From: Antedon mediterranea
Lineage: Eukaryota > Echinodermata > Crinoidea > Comatulida > Antedonidae
Direction: 5' to 3'
Assembly (NCBI RefSeq): GCF_964355755.1
Contig: NC_092678.1
Coordinates: 21,054,922 to 21,118,921 of the forward strand
DNA length: 64,000 nucleotides
Below are positions 33,173 to 64,000 of the stretch, piece after piece. The position numbers and the translations under genes were made by a program. Every line of letters begins with the position of its first letter. Within the stretch, counting starts at the first letter, position 1. The notes under the pieces are model-generated. The model searched no databases. It was not told the origin of the DNA and saw only the letters and a program-made list of their open reading frames with translations.

Positions 33173-60505
<27,333 letters not shown>

Positions 60506-60506
60506 T

Positions 60507-60652
60507 AAGCTTGGTTCCCACTAGGTCGTAAGCGTGACAAAAGCAATTTAACCAATCACAAGCGATGGAATATCAGAATTTTCGCTTGTGATTGGTCAAC
60601 TTGCTTGTGTTGCGCTTACATCCTTGCATTGCGTTCTAGTGGGAACCAAGCC
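60507..60652 (+). repeat. Family A MITE, 146 bp, inside MAGI
   Basis: AAGCTTGGTTCCCACTAG to CTAGTGGGAACCAAGCC, with ACCAATCACAAGCGATGG and CGCTTGTGATTGGTC arms. Only 66 bp after a MAGI splice donor, and the only clear family A copy right of 31 kb. Confidence 0.92.
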
Positions 60653-60996
60653 TAAAGGTTTGCTTGGCGAATGAACCATAGTAGAGTTATGTTGGTTTTC
60701 TTACAACAGAAGATGGATGCATTTAAACAATCGAAACGTCGAGAATTTTTCAACCTTGCCATCTTCTATTTGAAAACCCATTGGTTCCTTTAAACTTCTT
60801 CTGTATGTTAAATTATGCAAATAAAAGGCCGTTCAGTTCCGACTGAGCAACACCTATCCTCTGTTACTAACTAAAAAAAAATATTTCGCCAAACTTGGTG
60901 TGAAATTTTCAATTTGAGATGACCTGAGACACGCATGAGTTGAGGGGTGGGTCAAACTTAAAGTCCTTATGACTTATATGACTCTTCCCCCACATA

Positions 60997-61844
60997 CCGT
61001 ATATTTCGGTGTATAAGTCGCACCTGTGTATAAGACGCACCCCCAACTGAGAGTAAAATATCGGTATTTTTTATATGGTCGATGTATAAGACGCACCTTA
61101 TATTTCATCAAAAAAATGTTTTTTTAAATTGTAATCAATATTATTGTAATAATATATTTTGTTATATCTACAACGGCGTCCTTTATTTAGGTTTTTTCTT
61201 ACCTAAGCTCGGCCGCGCCCAGCCTCAACAAGTTCTTTCTAACTTGTTATTCATGAGTTTCGCCGCAACATCGAGTGCATGACCGTGTGTGTAACACGCA
61301 CGTGTGTGGGCTAGCCTCGCTCGATCATTTCGAGAGGGCGCACGTTTTCACCGACAATCGTATTCGATTAGTATCTATGTATCCGAGAAGTGTGTACGCT
61401 AGGTCCATGCTATAATCACCTGGAGAATATACTAGTCGAATACCGTACACCATGTGCCACCAAAAGAAGGGCTTGCGCTTGGGGTACGGCGATCGTGCGT
61501 ATAACTACTGTATAAATAAATACTATTCCAATCGTACGACGTAAACGTTTACAAATGAAATTTTATCGGAGCGCCATAATGAACAAATCTTTTCATCATA
61601 TTTAGTATAACATCATGCTAAAATGACTTGAAAACTAGGCCTAAGCAGAAGCAGGTTGCCGTTACGTTAGTTAGTTACTGTAGCTAGGCCTAGCCTACTC
61701 AGGCCTAGCAAACGAGGTGACGATAGCCTAGGCCTATGTATAATCTGTGTGGTGAGGCATTTATGTTCGGTGTATAAGACGCACCCTTAATTTAGAGGTC
61801 AAATTTGCGTGTCAAAAGTGCGACTTATACACCGAAATATACGG
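60997..61844 (+). mobile_element. Family C DNA transposon, TA-flanked, 848 bp, copy 2
   Basis: Same terminal repeats as copy 1, TA at 60995-60996 and 61845-61846, same orientation, very few substitutions, plus small insertions (ACTCAGGCCTAGC region, an extra GACG). Confidence 0.9.
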
Positions 61845-63326
61845 TAATCACTTATTATTGAAATTGAATTAAATGATGTGCAAGCAGTCGTCGTTTGGAA
61901 CTAGAACCATCAAAACCACTGTACTGTATGTCGAAGAGTACAAGGAAGAAGCATCCCCAATGAATTAACTTTTCCTACTGTATGTTGTTGGTCGTCAAAT
62001 CAAAAGCTCCCTAGGAACACAAAACTCTTTTTGTATATTTTTTATATAAAATCATTTTATGTTTTTAAGAAATTTTGTTATACTGCCCTCTATATATAAC
62101 TTGTAAATTATAACCATGAATTATTCATGATTTGATGACCTTTTATAGCTTTCAATTGCACATCCAAGCTGTTGACAAAGGAGATACAAAACTCATAATT
62201 CTTCTTTATCTAATGAAATATTAAAATGATGTTTTAAAGATATTTGTTTTTTATTACTGTAGATTGCCATCTTATAAATGGATTGATGTAGTATTGATTT
62301 TTCTTGTATAGTAGTATGGAAGGAAAACGACAGGGTAGCGTTTTAACAATATTTATTGAGCGTTTTTAATAGTGTTACAGTATTTTTTAATTTTAAATTT
62401 CTTAGCAAATAAGTAAAAATATTGTTACCCCTTCCAAATCCCACCATCCTCAATTTTCCATCAAACTTATTTAATGTTTTTGCAGTCATCATTCTAGTTA
62501 AAACCCAACACCAAACATGTTTATTTGGGGTGGTTCACTATGGTGCATAAGAAAAACTTTGTAGTTGTTTTGCGAGGTACAGGTAATTCAGTTATAGTTA
62601 AAATACTGTAGTTGGCAATTATTAATTAACACAATGCAGGATAAAAGAGAGAATATTACTAAAGCTGACAACAAATTGATGTTGTGATAGAATGTGTTAA
62701 CATTAGCTGAGCAATGAATAAATAATGATCCGGTATTGTGTACATAAAAATCTGTTTTCTTCATATACTCAAAAAAATCTAAATTTATAAGTGGACACAT
62801 CAGATCATTATTGTTGCCTGTAAAGGATCGGTGGTAGTCGCTTCTTTAGACATCCTTTAGGCACTACTGAGATGAACAAGAAACCATTTCGCTTTTCTGA
62901 AAAATGCATGTTCATTTGTAAACTGAACCCCCAGTTTAATGTTCTACTGTACCTCAAAAATTATGGAGGATTGCCTTGATGCTGTTCTGATGTTTTGGCT
63001 GTGTACTGTATGGTCAGCAACACCCTGTTTAACTTACCATACGTTAACAGCACCCTTCTTTAACCACTCGGCCACTCAACTCGTCAATTTCACAGTTGTG
63101 AAACTATAAGAACAATCAAAGTTTTCTTACTATAATTTAATTGTAAATGTATAACCAATCACTAGTTTCAAGGCCATTATAGAAATTGAATGAATTTTCA
63201 AGTTTTATTAATTAATTTTTTCAATTTCCCTTTATAATTATCCATTTAAGGAAAGGAACAACTAATGTTCTATTATTATTGGTTTGATACCACCATACAA
63301 AAAAGATCTATTAATAAAATTACAGG

Positions 63327-63462
63327 CTAAAGGCTGTCTCCATATGCCCAAATATGGTAGTGATATACCCAAATATGGTAGTGATATGACATCATCATGT
63401 CCATATATGGTCACATCACATTTTTTTTTTGTCACAAAAAGTTTGATAGTGTAGACAGAGCT
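63327..63462 (+). repeat. Family B MITE, left-deleted, three perfect CArG boxes
   Basis: Starts TAAAGGCTGTCTC, directly followed by the core: CCAAATATGG at 63348 and 63369, CCATATATGG at 63401. Ends AGTTTGATAGTGTAGACAGA and GCTA. Confidence 0.86.
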
Positions 63463-63479
63463 AGACTTTCAATTCTTAT

Positions 63480-63960
63480 TTTTAAAGATTTTTAACATTA
63501 ACAAGCAAGTTACAGTACAGTAGGAACAATGCAGTTTTGTATGGTACAATATTCAATAATATAATATGATGATGAATATTAATGATCATAATATTATGAA
63601 TAGTTGATAAATAAAGCAACATAAAAATAAGCTAAACATAAAATAAAATAAATGCTTGTATGTGAATATTAATGATGTTGAAATGATTGATAAAATTAAT
63701 AATGAACTTGATTATATAAATGCTACACAGTAGTTGATACGATAATAATGTTAGATACATTTTTATGAATATTAATAATCTTGATGACTAAGATATAGTA
63801 ATATAAATTTTAATGCATTGCTAGTTGATAATGATGTTGATACGTTTATATTTTTTAATGATTATGAATATTAATGAGCTTATTATAATATTAAGTATGG
63901 ACGCTTGTTGATTTATGTTAATGATGTTGATATGTTTTGATGAATATTAATGATCTTGAT
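63480..63960. repeat. Low-complexity GAATATTAATGATGTTGAT-like tract
   Basis: Irregular repetition of GAATATTAATGAT, TTGATGAT and TTGATA words over about 480 bp, probably a decayed tandem repeat. Confidence 0.65.
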
Positions 63961-64000
63961 TGATTTATTTATTTCAACAATATTTTACGAGGGTGGTCTA
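63961..64000 (-). mobile_element. Possible tail of another SINE, cut by the window edge
   Basis: TTTATTTATTTCAACAATAT plus TTTACGAGGGTGG resembles the tail-body junction of the SINE at 59185-59245 (TTTATTTAACAATATTTAAT then GAGGATAATCC). Only 40 bases are visible. Confidence 0.35.

Overview
This is animal nuclear DNA: AT-rich, with spliced genes, many short inverted-repeat transposons (MITEs), minisatellites and retroposon fragments, and no bacterial-style gene packing. Two conserved metazoan genes are recognisable, both on the + strand. The gene structures, the mosaic-looking CpG pattern and the very frequent TAGGCCTA-type octamer suggest a marine invertebrate deuterostome, most likely an echinoderm. 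That assignment is an inference.

Layout. 1-25 kb is intergenic. It holds about twenty copies or fragments of one MITE family (here family A, ends AAGCTTGGTTCCCACTAG) and its longer variant A2, a second family (B, ends AAAGCTCTGTCTACACTA), tandem arrays grown out of both, and a 29-bp minisatellite (10.7-11.4 kb). 25.2-27.8 kb is a complete three-exon TEX264 gene (ER-phagy receptor; 261 aa, FEEL LC3-interacting motif kept). 27.8-32.3 kb is intergenic with more family A. An LTR-like or promoter-like stretch lies at 32.3-32.6 kb. 33,173-60,440 is the 5' part of a MAGI-family scaffold gene: one exon encodes the N-terminal PDZ domain, a 26.8-kb intron follows, and a second exon encodes the start of the guanylate-kinase-like domain. 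The gene continues past the right edge.

The MAGI intron is the main repeat landscape of the right half. It contains minisatellites with 98-, 29-, 19- and 17-bp units, family B copies, one of two copies of an ~0.83-kb TA-flanked inverted-repeat element (C; the other is in the following intron), TTAA-flanked elements (D), a hairpin family (E) and a dispersed GTGTCCC-containing family (G) that seeded at least two minisatellites. A tRNA-derived SINE sits at 59.2-59.4 kb.

The most interesting observations are: (1) family B carries two or three perfect SRF-type CArG boxes in most copies, including one copy 13 bp after a MAGI splice donor; (2) families A, B and a third MITE share a terminal motif and TTAA-like flanks; (3) MITE ends have repeatedly expanded into tandem arrays; (4) CpG is common left of ~32.6 kb and scarce inside MAGI except in young-looking transposons, the pattern expected of gene-body methylation. 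No enzyme-encoding transposon, bacterial operon, CRISPR array or defence system was found.
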